The notes under the pieces were generated by a model, which worked only from the letters and a program-made list of their open reading frames with translations, did not search any database and was not told the origin of the DNA. From contig VBDA01000383.1 of assembly GCA_005883655.1 (NCBI GenBank), positions 1-5,655 of the forward strand: a DNA stretch of 5,655 bases. The letters run 5' to 3'. The position numbers and the translations under genes were made by a program. Of the stretch, positions 1-5,590 are shown piece after piece. Each line of letters opens with the position of its first letter. The stretch's first letter is position 1. This DNA comes from Betaproteobacteria bacterium. GTDB taxonomy: Bacteria; Pseudomonadota; Gammaproteobacteria; Burkholderiales; Casimicrobiaceae.

Positions 1-15
1 GGACGCAGACGAACT

Positions 16-891
16 GTGCGATCAATTGTTGCCGCAATAGGATTCTGTCTCATCAATGTGGCAACTGGCCCGGCATATGGCCAGGCGGCGACCGAACCAG
101 CCGACCCCGTCAAGCCAAGGATCTATGCGCTTGTTGCCGCTGTCGGCGAGCAATTCAGCTTTGTGTCCGAAGTGCAGAGTATCGGTAGCCACCTTTCGCC
201 ATACAGACGCAGAACCGTCGAAGTACCGAATAACATTCTCAATCGCTTGGCCTTGCACGGTTTGGACATGGCGATCGCGAATATTGATCCCGACAGCAGA
301 CGAATTTACATGGCACTTCCTGCAGCGCAGATGGCCGGAATCTCGCCATCAGAGCGCGAAGATGTCGCGATCAGCACGATAATGGCGGAGCTGGAGAAAA
401 TGCCGCAGCGGCTGGAATGGGACAGAATCGTGATTGCCACGCCGGCCTACCGGGCGTTGGAGCTCAACGGCTTGGCTAGTAAGCTGCAGGGATTTGGCCT
501 TTTCTCGCAACCACTTTGTCAAGGACGGTGCGGCGACGATCTACACTCCCTAGGCCAGGACGGAGTGGACGCTGTTACTTCGGAAGACAAAACCATCAGA
601 GCCAGAACCTATATCGCCCCGTTTTCCTACATTGAGGTTTGGGTTCTGGATCCGAAATCCATGGCGATACTCGACAAACGGCAAGGATTCGACGGTCAGA
701 AGCTGGGCGAGCCGCGCTACAAATCCTTGGACCTCAGTCAAAGCGTAGGCCAGAAGTACGTGGCTGGCCGCATCTCTAGTCTGATAGAGCTATCCGTCGG
801 CGAGGCGGTCATGCATTCCGAATTAAATCGCAGGGGCAAGGTGGAAATCGGCGAACCCAAGGTCGTTAACCCTGATGACGCCAAGAAATAG
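16..891 (+). CDS. Exported protein of unknown function (periplasmic, betaproteobacterial-type)
   Basis: The 291-residue reading frame begins with an export signal: Arg2, a hydrophobic stretch from about residue 4 to 16, then a small-residue region with possible cleavage after Gly22 (AYG) or Ala24 (GQA). The mature part is soluble with no further membrane segment. It is a mixed alpha/beta protein with recognisable stretches RIYALVAAVGEQFSFV (about 35-50), MPQRLEWDRIVIATP (about 129-143) and APFSYIEVWVLD (about 202-213), plus a cysteine pair in PLCQGRCG. I associate this pattern with conserved hypothetical proteins of betaproteobacteria but cannot name a family or activity. The GTG start at 16 is a guess: the frame stays open to the window edge, where the codons encode an Arg-rich segment that would suit a longer signal-peptide n-region, and no clear ribosome-binding site precedes the GTG. 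The gene may therefore be truncated at its 5' end. The next gene starts 102 bp downstream on the same strand. Confidence 0.82.
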   Translation: MRSIVAAIGFCLINVATGPAYGQAATEPADPVKPRIYALVAAVGEQFSFVSEVQSIGSHLSPYRRRTVEVPNNILNRLALHGLDMAIANIDPDSRRIYMALPAAQMAGISPSEREDVAISTIMAELEKMPQRLEWDRIVIATPAYRALELNGLASKLQGFGLFSQPLCQGRCGDDLHSLGQDGVDAVTSEDKTIRARTYIAPFSYIEVWVLDPKSMAILDKRQGFDGQKLGEPRYKSLDLSQSVGQKYVAGRISSLIELSVGEAVMHSELNRRGKVEIGEPKVVNPDDAKK

Positions 892-983
892 GACAGTACG
901 AACGCTTGCATCACCTGGTTGAATGAGCGCTAGGAGCGCGGTGAAACTTCAGGTGTCCTAGCCGAGTATCCAAAACAATCTTC

Positions 984-991
984 GGGAGAGG
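984..991 (+). promoter_or_regulatory. Ribosome-binding site of the YVTN gene
   Basis: GGGAGAGG lies just before the ATG at 994. Its GGAG core (985-988) is five bases from the start codon. It fixes that ATG as the start, and the protein then begins with a proper signal peptide. Confidence 0.7.
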
Positions 992-993
992 TA

Positions 994-2472
994 ATGTCCG
1001 GCATCGGAATTCGATTCAAGAAGTTGAGCGCGACATTGCTCTCCCTTTCCGCGATTCTCAGCCTGCTCTTGCTTCCCGCACCCGCCGCGCACGCCACGCC
1101 GTTTGCATACATCACCAATAATGGTTCCAATAATGTCTCGGTGATAGACACTGCCACCAACACCGTCACCGCTACCGTGGCAGTGGGACCAAATCCCACA
1201 GGTGTGGCTGTCCACCCCGCCGGCACCCGCGTCTACGTGGCGAACCAGTCGAGCAATACTGTCTCGGTGATAGACACCGCCAGCAACACCGTCACCGCCA
1301 CCGTAGCGGTAGGAACCTTTCCCACAGGCGTGGCGGTCAACCCCGCCGGCACCCGCGTCTACGTGACGAACCAGGCCGCCAATACTGTCTCGGTGCTCGA
1401 CACCGCCACCAACACCGTCATTGCAACCGTAGCAGTGGGACAAAACCCCGTAGGCGTGGCGGTCAACCCCGCCGGCACTCGAGTCTACGTAGCGAATCAG
1501 TCCGGCAATACTGTCTCCGTCCTAGATACCCCCAACAACACCGTCGCCGCCACCGTAACGGTGGGAGCAAACCCCGCAGGAGTGGTGGTCAACCCCACCG
1601 GCACCCGGGTCTACGTCACGAACTACAGCTCAAACAGCGTCTCGGTGCTCGACACTGCCAGCAACGCCGTAACCGCCACCGTGGCGGTGGGGACACACCC
1701 CGTGGGCGTAGCGGTCGACCCCACCGGCACCCGGGCCTACGTAGCGAACCAGTCCGGCAACACCGTCTCGGTGCTCAATACCGCGAGCAACACCGTCATC
1801 GTCGCCGTGACGGTGGGAGCGTTCCCGGTAGGCGTGGCGGTGAACACCAGCGGCACCCGGGTCTACGTCACGAACTACAGCTCCAACACCGTCTCGGTGA
1901 TAGACACCGCAAGTAACACCGTCACCACCACCGTGGCGGTGGGGAATTCCCCTTCCGCCTTCGGACTCTTTATTGGGGGCCTGCCTCAAACCGTAGTGGC
2001 GGTGGAATACTACTACGCGGACTGGAATTTCTACTTTGAGACTGCGTTCCCGGATGAGATCGCCGCGCTCGACGGCGGCGCGTTTGGTGGCGTATTTCGA
2101 CGGACCGGACAAACGTTCATGGTATGGCCGCAAACCAACCCGTCTGCGTCACCGACCTGCCGATTTTTCAGTACGGCGTTTGCGCCAAAGAGTTCGCACT
2201 TTTATACGCCATTCGCCTTCGAATGTGCGATTGTGAAGACTGAACCGGCTTGGCAGTTCGAAGCCATTGCGTTCTATATCCAGCTAGCGGGCCTCGACGG
2301 ACTTTGCTCCGGCGGAACCGTTCCCCTTTATCGACTGTATAACGATGGAATGGGTGGGGCACCGAATCACCGTTATACAACGAGCCTGACGATCCTCAAC
2401 CAGATGGTTGCGGCTGGCTGGATATTTGAAGGCAACGGCGACACTAAAGTCTTTGCCTGTGTCCCCCAGTAG
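994..2472 (+). CDS. Secreted seven-bladed YVTN beta-propeller protein with C-terminal DUF5648 domain
   Basis: The 492-residue protein is exported. A basic n-region (Arg7, Lys9, Lys10) and a Leu-rich core (about 15-27) end at AHA, with likely cleavage after Ala34. Seven consecutive 42-residue repeats follow, starting at residues 37, 79, 121, 163, 205, 247 and 289. Each carries the YVTN or YVAN signature, then NTVSV(I/L)DT, TVAVG and GVAVNPAGT. Seven such units match one closed seven-bladed propeller. The last blade has lost its final GVAVNPAGT and runs into GLFIGGLP. Residues about 335-492 resemble the DUF5648 domain of secreted proteins: VEYYYADWNFYFETAFPDE, LDGGAFGG, then HFYT (402-405) and HRYTT (459-463) sub-repeats, with four cysteines (389, 411, 438, 489) that could form two disulfides. 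No catalytic residues are evident. An extracellular binding or scaffold role is inference from the fold. The stop lies 31 bp from the stop of the convergent lipoprotein gene, with no terminator visible between them. Confidence 0.93.
   Translation: MSGIGIRFKKLSATLLSLSAILSLLLLPAPAAHATPFAYITNNGSNNVSVIDTATNTVTATVAVGPNPTGVAVHPAGTRVYVANQSSNTVSVIDTASNTVTATVAVGTFPTGVAVNPAGTRVYVTNQAANTVSVLDTATNTVIATVAVGQNPVGVAVNPAGTRVYVANQSGNTVSVLDTPNNTVAATVTVGANPAGVVVNPTGTRVYVTNYSSNSVSVLDTASNAVTATVAVGTHPVGVAVDPTGTRAYVANQSGNTVSVLNTASNTVIVAVTVGAFPVGVAVNTSGTRVYVTNYSSNTVSVIDTASNTVTTTVAVGNSPSAFGLFIGGLPQTVVAVEYYYADWNFYFETAFPDEIAALDGGAFGGVFRRTGQTFMVWPQTNPSASPTCRFFSTAFAPKSSHFYTPFAFECAIVKTEPAWQFEAIAFYIQLAGLDGLCSGGTVPLYRLYNDGMGGAPNHRYTTSLTILNQMVAAGWIFEGNGDTKVFACVPQ
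1102..1983 (+). repeat. Seven tandem 126-bp units encoding propeller blades
   Basis: In-frame units of 126 bp begin at 1102, 1228, 1354, 1480, 1606, 1732 and 1858. The six inner boundaries fall at the codon pair for Thr-Arg in GTR(V/A)Y. Similarity is visible in the DNA as well as the protein: GTCTCGGTGATAGACAC or close variants, and CCCGCCGGCACCCGCGTCTA, recur in successive units. This suggests expansion or homogenisation by recombination within the gene. The first and last units are the most diverged. Confidence 0.9.
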
Positions 2473-2503
2473 AGCAACATGCGCCTCTACGAACGCAGTG
2501 CCC

Positions 2504-2884
2504 TCAGGGCCGCTCGGGGTTTGGCGGAGCAGCGGTCGCTGCCCTTCGCTTTAACTCTTGTCGGTAGAGACTCATAACGCAGTGGGAATGGGCGTCTGTG
2601 CCCGGTGTGAGGCCCGCAGACGTGCAGACCGGGGCCAGATCGCGTTGCATCTGCGCGGCGATACGTTCCTGGTCCGCGGCGATGCGTTTTTTGCGTTGTT
2701 CGGGTGTCGTGCTCTGGCGCGGTTCGGGTGTGCTCTGGCGTGGTTCGGGTGTGCTCTGGCGTTGTTCGGGTGTGCTCTGGCCTGGCTCGGGTGTCGTGGT
2801 CTGGCGTTGCTCGGGTGTCGCGCAGCCCAGAACGGCTAATACGACTAATGCCAAAGTGGCGGATTTCCACATTCCGATGACCAT
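2504..2884 (-). CDS. Small lipoprotein with repetitive Pro/Gln/Arg linker
   Basis: The 126-residue product has a short hydrophobic signal (about 8-19) ending in the lipobox VLGC, so Cys21 should be lipidated and the protein anchored in the inner or outer membrane. After the cysteine come repeats of TPE(Q/P)RQS, 7 or 8 residues each (about 23-64), likely an extended surface linker. A basic helix follows (KKRIAADQERIAAQMQR, 65-81). The C-terminal module has two cysteines (87 and 102) around GLTPGTDAHSHC; a C-x(n)-PGT-D/E-x-x-x-x-C pattern is familiar from small proteobacterial lipoproteins, but I know no function. ATG at 2884 gives the longest frame. The best ribosome-binding match, AGAAGG, is only one base from it and 13 bases from the alternative ATG at 2872 (Met5), so the start is unsettled; either keeps the lipobox. 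A plus-strand frame over the same bases is a product of the repeat and lacks any protein signature. Confidence 0.82.
   Translation of the reverse strand: MVIGMWKSATLALVVLAVLGCATPEQRQTTTPEPGQSTPEQRQSTPEPRQSTPEPRQSTTPEQRKKRIAADQERIAAQMQRDLAPVCTSAGLTPGTDAHSHCVMSLYRQELKRRAATAAPPNPERP
2695..2818 (+). repeat. 21/24-bp in-frame tandem repeat in the lipoprotein gene
   Basis: CGGGTGT recurs at 2701, 2725, 2746, 2767, 2788 and 2812, so the spacing is 24, 21, 21, 21 and 24 bp. The shared unit on the plus strand is close to GGTTCGGGTGTGCTCTGGCGT, and the 24-bp versions contain an extra triplet that adds one Thr. All lengths are multiples of three, so copy-number change would alter linker length without breaking the lipoprotein frame. 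Confidence 0.9.
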
Positions 2885-3108
2885 GCCTTCTGGTTACTGC
2901 GACTGAGTTTCAGTGCGACTGCTAGCCGCACCGCGGCAGCTTCTGACGGTGGCGGGCGTCAGTATCGTGGCCTTAATCGGCCGCCGTCGTCCCCTGACCT
3001 ACCACAGCAACTACTGTGCCGTCGATCCGGGAAAGGCTAGAACTAGGCAAGGCTGATAAGACGACGGTGTGTTTTAAGTTGCCGCGGTTGATGCCGAGAC
3101 ACCTGCTT

Positions 3109-3567
3109 TCATCTCGGTAGTGCGCAGCTTCGACGCCTTCCGCCACCCCACACCGACGGTTCTTGAGGGTGCAAGCTTGCGTGGTAAAGGCGGAGCGAAA
3201 GCAACTCAATCAGAACATCTTGCGGAAACCCTTGGCGATGGCCTCTGTCGTCGACAAGCAGGCCATCCAAGTATGAGCGGAGAGAGGGCGTGTCGCCCCA
3301 CACGGCAGCCAGTTGATTGGCGACCCGCGGGAACCGACGCATCAGGACAAGCGGTTGGGCTTTGCGCGGCAATGTAGCGGCCCAGTTGTGGGTGGGCTTA
3401 AGCAGCTCGTTCGCCGGCGTCCCCTTACGTTTCTGACGCTGGGCTTCCTCGGCGAGCGACGCGTCCGGTTTGGGTGATGCCGGGGCGCGGACGACCTTCT
3501 GGCGCTTTACTGGATAAACAAAGCTCTCGCTAGGCGGCCCCTGATCAAATTTATGATATATGGACAT
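3109..3567 (-). CDS. Conserved small cytoplasmic protein of unknown function (RQGFP motif)
   Basis: The 152-residue product has no signal peptide or membrane segment. Residues 1-70 are polar, basic and low in complexity (Lys, Pro and Ala rich), probably disordered. The core at about 73-130 is FPRVANQLAAVW, then SYLDGLLVDDRGHRQGFPQDVLIELLSLRLYH. I associate the D-R-G-x-RQGFP-x-(D/E)-VL-x-ELL pattern with a widespread family of short betaproteobacterial hypothetical proteins, but I know no function. The tail after residue 131 (Trp140, three Gly, three Arg) looks unlike the core. The frame is open upstream only to a TGA at 3595-3597 and offers no other start, so the ATG at 3567 is the only choice. 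Its ribosome-binding site is poor: AAAGG ends one base from the ATG and lies inside a palindrome. No neighbour gene shares its strand closely. Confidence 0.68.
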   Translation of the reverse strand: MSIYHKFDQGPPSESFVYPVKRQKVVRAPASPKPDASLAEEAQRQKRKGTPANELLKPTHNWAATLPRKAQPLVLMRRFPRVANQLAAVWGDTPSLRSYLDGLLVDDRGHRQGFPQDVLIELLSLRLYHASLHPQEPSVWGGGRRRSCALPR

Positions 3568-3569
3568 GC

Positions 3570-3586
3570 CTTTGCTTAAAGCAAAG
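3570..3586. promoter_or_regulatory. 17-bp palindrome at the start of the RQGFP gene
   Basis: CTTTGCTTAAAGCAAAG has 8-bp perfect arms around a single central base. It ends two bases before the ATG at 3567 (minus strand) and includes most of the AAAGG ribosome-binding site. Its position fits an operator or an mRNA hairpin that hides the start. The binding partner is unknown. Confidence 0.45.
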
Positions 3587-3594
3587 AATGGGCC

Positions 3595-3822
3595 TCAACC
3601 ACCTTCATACGCGAAATTGCAGATAGCCTGGTGCTCCGCGCGCCCCGCGTTGTCTAGCAGGTCAAAGGCATCGCGCGGCGACGCCTAAAGCTCGCCGGTG
3701 ATGATCCAGAGTTCCAATCCTTAATGACCGAGTACGTGCACCCCTTTGGGAATAGTGATCCTCCCGCACGCTTCCGGCGGGTTCACAAACCCCGAGGTTT
3801 TTCCTGGCCCCCTGGGTGAATG
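3595..3822 (-). pseudogene. Possible remnant of a decayed coding region
   Basis: One minus-strand frame reads like protein but is broken by stops: TAG at 3823-3825, TAA at 3721-3723, TAG at 3685-3687 and TGA at 3595-3597. Between them come ITIPKGVHVLGH, then GLELWIITGEL, then ASPRDAF and FDLLDNAGRAEHQAICNF. The frame is the same as that of the intact gene starting at 3567. The density of stops is close to chance, so this may be a coincidence. I do not recognise a family and see no intact start. Confidence 0.25.
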
Positions 3823-4028
3823 CTACAAACAAAGCTGTCCACTGACGACGTGCCTTACATATCCTGGTTGAGGGTGCCCAGCGCAAGCTAGTAACTCATC
3901 GGAACATAAAGAAAAAATGCCCATGGCTCGAAGGTTGCTCGACGCGAAGTGTGCCTACCGGTGAACCTGAGAGCTATGATCCTCGTTCGGCCGCTGGAAG
4001 GCGCAGTGTTCGAACCGAAAAGCTAAAT

Positions 4029-4070
4029 GCCGCGCGCCTCCTCCGACAAGGCATCTGAGGCGCGCGCGGC
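4029..4070 (+). promoter_or_regulatory. GC-rich stem-loop in the leader of the 67-residue gene
   Basis: Bases 4031-4040 (CGCGCGCCTC) pair perfectly with 4057-4066, giving a 10-bp stem with a 16-base loop. Two further pairs (G4029-C4070, C4030-G4069) are possible across a bulge. No run of T follows, so it is not an intrinsic terminator. It ends three bases before the ribosome-binding site of the gene starting at 4084 and leaves that site outside the stem. An mRNA-stabilising or regulatory leader structure is the likeliest reading; a protein-binding inverted repeat is the alternative. Confidence 0.5.
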
Positions 4071-4083
4071 CTGGGGATAAACG

Positions 4084-4287
4084 ATGGCTGAGCGAGTCCA
4101 ATTGACGCACCAAGCGATCCGCATGGCACAAGATTGGGAGTCGTTGCCGAAAAACGAGCGTGACAGCGTGGCGCGCGAGATCGCCGCAGCGGCGCGCTAT
4201 TGGCGGATCCAGGCAGCGCACGCAACGAATGAGGAGCGTGAGCGGTTCCAGCGGTTCATGCAGGCCGCCGTGACGCCGCGACGTTAA
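4084..4287 (+). CDS. Small helical orphan protein, 67 residues
   Basis: The ATG at 4084 is preceded by GGGGA (4073-4077) six bases upstream, and the TAA at 4285-4287 runs straight into an intrinsic terminator. This strong expression context makes a real short gene likely. The product is soluble, charged and predicted mostly helical: residues about 5-19 (VQLTHQAIRMAQDWE), 24-46 (NERDSVAREIAAAARYWRIQAAH) and 49-63 (NEERERFQRFMQAAV). It has no signal peptide, cysteine or membrane segment. Arg and Glu spacing allows amphipathic helices and oligomer formation, but no helix-turn-helix or known toxin/antitoxin signature is visible. I do not recognise the family. It converges with the HEPN gene, 76 bp from that gene's stop, so a link between them is speculative. 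The minus-strand frame over the same bases looks like a shadow. Confidence 0.68.
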   Translation: MAERVQLTHQAIRMAQDWESLPKNERDSVAREIAAAARYWRIQAAHATNEERERFQRFMQAAVTPRR

Positions 4288-4310
4288 GCCCCGCTTCGGC
4301 GGGGTTTTTC
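4288..4310 (+). terminator. Intrinsic terminator with UUCG tetraloop
   Basis: CCCCGC (4289-4294), loop TTCG (4295-4298) and GCGGGG (4299-4304) are followed by five T at 4305-4309. The six-pair GC stem closed as C(UUCG)G is the classic stable form. It directly follows the TAA of the 67-residue gene. No A-run precedes the stem on the plus strand, so it works only in the plus direction and would not serve the convergent HEPN gene. Confidence 0.93.
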
Positions 4311-4363
4311 TTTGACCCGACAAGGTGGCGTAGCGATCCAGCCCGTTACCATTGATGCCATCT

Positions 4364-5239
4364 TCATTGGAAGAGGGTCTTGTCATCGAGGTAAGCGGCC
4401 AATAGAGTTCGCGCGTAGTTGTATGCGATGGGCGCGACGGATTCGAGATCGCGGTCACTGCCAGCGTGCACGAGCTTCGAACGTATCTTGTAAATGCGTC
4501 GACCGTGCTCGAAAACCCCAGTGATTGATTCATCAAAAAGCTTCCCCATGAGTTTCGCCAACCGCAAGCTAAAGCGATACGCCAGGTCTGTGGATCTGTC
4601 CGGTAGGAGCAGCATTTCCAAGATCACCGCAATTTCGATGAAACGGCTCTCGTCTCGAAGGTCTGGCGACAGAGCATGTACGTAGATGTCGGACATCGTC
4701 CTTAGCTTCTTGTCGCCGCGCCCTTTTGCTATCTGTGCAACAAGTTTCGAAAGGTCATGGACTTCTGCTTGAGTGACATCAAGAACAGAGCGACCGAAGT
4801 AGCACGGAGGTGCTAGGAAATGCAGGGCGCCGGTCGGCTCGTATCCAATGTAAAGGGATGAGCAGGAGTCGCCGGTGAGTTTTAGAGCGAGATTGAATTC
4901 CGCGGCCCGCTCTACGGACGGAGCAATGAGCACGTAGTTGCTTGAGCAGAACTCATCATTGATGTCGAGCGATGGGCTAATGGTTTCGGAGAAGAGGCAG
5001 CCAGAAAGACCAGTGAACGTGCTCAGTCGACCGTTCTTATCGTACTCCGCGCTCTCGATACGAAGAAGACGAGCCTTGGTCTCATCATCCATGCGACGCA
5101 CGTACATGTCCTCGGCGACGCCGAACTCGGCGAGATCAGAGCTCAAGCGAAATGGAAACTCGATCGTCTTAGTAAGAGTGGTCAATTTCGCTTCAGCTTG
5201 TCGAGCGGGCCGCACGTAAGCACGGCCCGCGAGCCGCAA
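4364..5239 (-). CDS. HEPN-domain protein, ApeA-like, putative defence ribonuclease
   Basis: The 291-residue frame has two parts. Residues about 20-150 form a mixed beta-rich region of unknown fold, including LTKTIEFPFRLSSDL and YIGYEPTGALHFLAPPCYF. Residues about 155-291 are helical and fit a HEPN domain: RFIEIAVILEMLLLP (199-213), LAYRFSLRLAKLMGKLF (219-235), then IYKIRSKLVHAG (249-260) and a final helix AYNYARTLLAAYL. Arg253 and His258 give the R-x4-H signature (RSKLVH) of HEPN ribonucleases. The pattern around it is what I know from the ApeA-like HEPN family of anti-phage proteins. RNA cleavage during phage infection is thus a family-based inference. At 291 residues it is shorter than full ApeA. 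The start is unsure: TTG at 5239 has AGGAAG ten bases upstream, and GTG at 5215 or TTG at 5185 are alternatives; there is no early ATG. Sampled GC is about 48-53 percent, against about 75 percent just upstream, which suggests horizontal acquisition. Confidence 0.85.
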   Translation of the reverse strand: MRLAGRAYVRPARQAEAKLTTLTKTIEFPFRLSSDLAEFGVAEDMYVRRMDDETKARLLRIESAEYDKNGRLSTFTGLSGCLFSETISPSLDINDEFCSSNYVLIAPSVERAAEFNLALKLTGDSCSSLYIGYEPTGALHFLAPPCYFGRSVLDVTQAEVHDLSKLVAQIAKGRGDKKLRTMSDIYVHALSPDLRDESRFIEIAVILEMLLLPDRSTDLAYRFSLRLAKLMGKLFDESITGVFEHGRRIYKIRSKLVHAGSDRDLESVAPIAYNYARTLLAAYLDDKTLFQ

Positions 5240-5290
5240 TCGGGTGATGCTTCCTAGCCTGACGTTCCGCTGCGTGGCGCCACGGCGATC

Positions 5291-5590
5291 CTACGCGGCC
5301 GTTGGCGGCGTCTGCGTAGACCAGCCCTGTCCGTTCCGCAGCTCATCAACGATCGCCGCGGCCATGCAGAACCCGAAGCGACTTGCTGCGCGCTCGTTTC
5401 CGCTCGCGATGGCCGCCCCTGCTCGAAGCATTGCGGGTCGATCGTCCGTATCGTGCACGACTGCCGCGGCGGTGGCGTGCGAAAGGACGAAGGTCGGGTC
5501 CGGCGGGACCCTCTGGGAGCAGCGCGCGATTGTAGCGCGACAGACTGCTGCCTGATTGCTAGGCGTCCTGGGAGACTGAACCAGGATCAT
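5291..5590 (-). CDS. Possible 99-residue protein upstream of the HEPN gene
   Basis: The frame from ATG 5590 to TAG 5291 gives a 99-residue product. Its second half looks protein-like and helical: PDPTFVLSHATAAAVVHD, then AMLRAGAAIASGNERAASRF and MAAAIVDELRNGQGW, with balanced acidic and basic residues. Residues 1-30 are less convincing, there is no clear ribosome-binding site before 5590, and the first 32 bp overlap the end of the partial gene upstream, so a later start is possible (GTG codon at Val45, or Met54). The plus-strand frame over 5244-5555 is about as long but is rich in Ser, Arg and Ala and poor in acidic residues, as expected of a shadow. It ends 51 bp before the HEPN start on the same strand, which would allow cotranscription. 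No family is recognised. Confidence 0.4.
   Translation of the reverse strand: MILVQSPRTPSNQAAVCRATIARCSQRVPPDPTFVLSHATAAAVVHDTDDRPAMLRAGAAIASGNERAASRFGFCMAAAIVDELRNGQGWSTQTPPTAA

Larger units (their letters stand above)
3568..4083. other. Gap of about 500 bp without an intact gene
   Basis: Besides the palindrome at 3570-3586, the possible remnant at 3595-3822 and the stem-loop at 4029-4070, nothing convincing is seen. Frames at 3662-3886 and across 3955 onward have shadow-like composition, rich in Arg and Ser with no motif. A short A-rich stretch lies at 3905-3918. TATGAT at 3975-3980 resembles a -10 box but lacks a fitting -35. No tRNA fold was found. Confidence 0.5.

Noticed and set aside
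927..939. Small hairpin GCGCT-AGG-AGCGC after the first gene as a terminator
   Set aside because: Only a five-pair stem with no T-run.
958..2133. Long minus-strand frames opposite the YVTN gene (958-1443 and 1630-2133), rich in His, Gly and Arg
   Set aside because: They are mirror images of the 126-bp repeats; the plus frame has signal peptide, blades and DUF5648.
2695..2818. CRISPR array
   Set aside because: Units are 21-24 bp with no unique spacers and lie inside a coding frame.
2558..2906. Plus-strand frames over the lipoprotein gene with repeated FGCALA or GVLWRGS units
   Set aside because: Periodicity comes from the 21/24-bp repeat; only the minus frame has a lipobox and a coherent C-terminal module.
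3120..3377. Plus-strand 85-residue frame opposite the RQGFP gene
   Set aside because: No motif, and the minus frame carries a recognisable conserved core.
3662..3886. Minus-strand 74-residue frame
   Set aside because: Arg-rich with no motif; a different frame in the same place looks more protein-like.
3952..3980. Promoter with -10 TATGAT (3975-3980) for the 67-residue gene
   Set aside because: The -10 is good but the hexamer 17 bp upstream matches the -35 consensus at only two positions, and the leader would be about 100 nt.
4005..4020. GTTCGAACC resembling a tRNA T-loop
   Set aside because: Flanking bases do not form T or acceptor stems; it is just an 8-bp palindrome.
3955..4536. Minus-strand 193-residue frame across the 67-residue gene, the terminator and the HEPN 3' end
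   Set aside because: It runs through a clear terminator and two better-supported genes and has shadow-like composition.
5244..5555. Plus-strand 103-residue frame
   Set aside because: Composition is poor in acidic residues and rich in Ser/Arg/Ala, and it lies opposite a more protein-like minus frame; neither is certain.
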